A DNA stretch of 39,056 nt from NCBI GenBank assembly GCA_017620455.1, contig JAFZQK010000057.1, positions 1 to 39,056 on the forward strand, given 5' to 3'. The notes below the pieces were generated by a model, which ran no database searches, had not been told where the DNA came from, and worked only from the letters and a program-made list of their open reading frames with translations. Positions within the stretch are counted from its first letter, which is position 1, and each line of letters opens with the position of its first letter. Source of the DNA: Clostridia bacterium. GTDB taxonomy: Bacteria > Bacillota_A > Clostridia > Christensenellales > Aristaeellaceae. The position numbers and the translations under genes are program-made. Of the stretch, positions 38,549 through 39,056 are shown in pieces.

Positions 38549-38578
38549 AAAAAACCCGGCGGGCTTTCGCCTGCCGGG
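38549..38578 (-). terminator. Terminator of tuf
   Basis: A 10-bp stem with one G-U pair (38555-38564 with 38569-38578) and a 4-base loop, followed on the minus strand by TTTTTTG. It separates tuf from gpr. Confidence 0.9.
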
Positions 38579-38597
38579 CATTGTCACGTTTTTGGGA

Positions 38598-39056
38598 TTA
38601 TTCCACCATGCGGACCACGGCGCCGGCGCCCACGGTGTGGCCGCCTTCGCGGATGGCGAAGCGGAGGCCCGCTTCGATGGCGATGGGGGTGATCAGCTCC
38701 ACTTCCATTTCCACGTTGTCGCCGGGCATGACCATCTCAACGCCCTCGGGCAGCTTGATGGAGCCGGTCACGTCCGTGGTGCGGAAGAAGAACTGCGGAC
38801 GGTACCCGTTGAAGAACGGGGTGTGACGGCCGCCCTCTTCCTTCTTCAGCACGTACACCTGGCCGAAGAAATGGGTGTGGGGCTTGATGCTGCCGGGCTT
38901 CGCCAGCACCTGGCCGCGCTCGATCTCGTTCCGCTGCACACCGCGCAGCAGCGCGCCGATGTTGTCGCCCGCCTGCGCGTCGTCCAGCAGCTTGTGGAAC
39001 ATTTCAACGCCCGTTACCACCGTGCTCCTGGGCTTATCCATCAGGCCCACGATTTC
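38598..39056 (-). CDS. tuf: Elongation factor Tu, C-terminal part (runs off right edge)
   Basis: The 152 visible residues are domains 2 (end) and 3 of EF-Tu, which delivers aminoacyl-tRNA to the ribosome. Diagnostic stretches are [70 protein letters not shown] and the terminal [17 protein letters not shown]. The frame is open to the last base of the window. There is a strong terminator 20 bases past the stop. Being last in its transcript before an unrelated sporulation pair fits the end of an rpsL-rpsG-fusA-tuf operon or a separate tuf copy; the window does not show which. Confidence 0.97.
   Translation of the reverse strand, partial: EIVGLMDKPRSTVVTGVEMFHKLLDDAQAGDNIGALLRGVQRNEIERGQVLAKPGSIKPHTHFFGQVYVLKKEEGGRHTPFFNGYRPQFFFRTTDVTGSIKLPEGVEMVMPGDNVEMEVELITPIAIEAGLRFAIREGGHTVGAGAVVRMVE

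Noticed and set aside
38486..38560. Possible SigG promoter of gpr (CATAGAA as -10)
   Set aside because: Only a partial match to the -10 pattern and no -35 element at the right distance.

Overview
The window is about 39 kb of high-GC DNA from the chromosome of a spore-forming Firmicute, most likely a member of the Clostridia. The evidence is spo0A, spoIIP and the spore germination protease gpr, a CtsR-type heat-shock operator, a Gram-positive lipoprotein and cell-wall protein repertoire, two DegV proteins, a clostripain-family (C11) peptidase, and SigA promoters that almost all have 17-bp spacers. There are no transposases, phage genes or CRISPR arrays. The ends cut through clpB (left) and tuf (right).

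Layout. 1-2914: clpB (minus) under a CtsR box, a HAD phosphatase and a lipoprotein with four peptidoglycan-binding domains. 3050-5057: degV, then spo0A preceded by two 0A-box-like sites. 5070-5692: a minus-strand pair, a double-DUF1508 (YegP) protein and a translationally coupled 81-residue cationic protein. 5909-9777: a 1149-residue secreted protein of about ten SdrD B-like domains, followed by a minimal ComEA-like protein. 9746-17149 (minus): comF, walJ, a second MBL-fold hydrolase, comEC, holA, rsmG and noc/parB. This places three DNA-uptake functions (ComEA-like, ComEC, ComF) within 8 kb.

17249-27243 is the most unusual region. It looks like one eight-gene operon with gaps of 32 bp or less or overlapping ends: a GntR/FCD regulator with two dyads in its promoter, an M3 oligoendopeptidase, an Lrp-type regulator, a class I aminotransferase, a secreted CapA-like metallophosphatase, a protein that reads as a degenerate isopropylmalate-dehydrogenase pseudoenzyme, and both halves of a heterodimeric ABC exporter. 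The gene content suggests peptide or amino-acid handling coupled to export.

27321-30386: tldD-tldE and hup. 30488-34202: a divergent pair, a membrane-tethered C11 peptidase and a secreted protein of unknown function. 34249-34325: tRNA-Arg(ACG). 34426-38485 (minus): gpr-spoIIP, an unknown membrane protein with murI, and a second degV. 38598-39056: the 3' end of tuf with its terminator.

All coordinates, motif positions and domain calls come from reading the sequence and from knowledge of the families. No database search was run.
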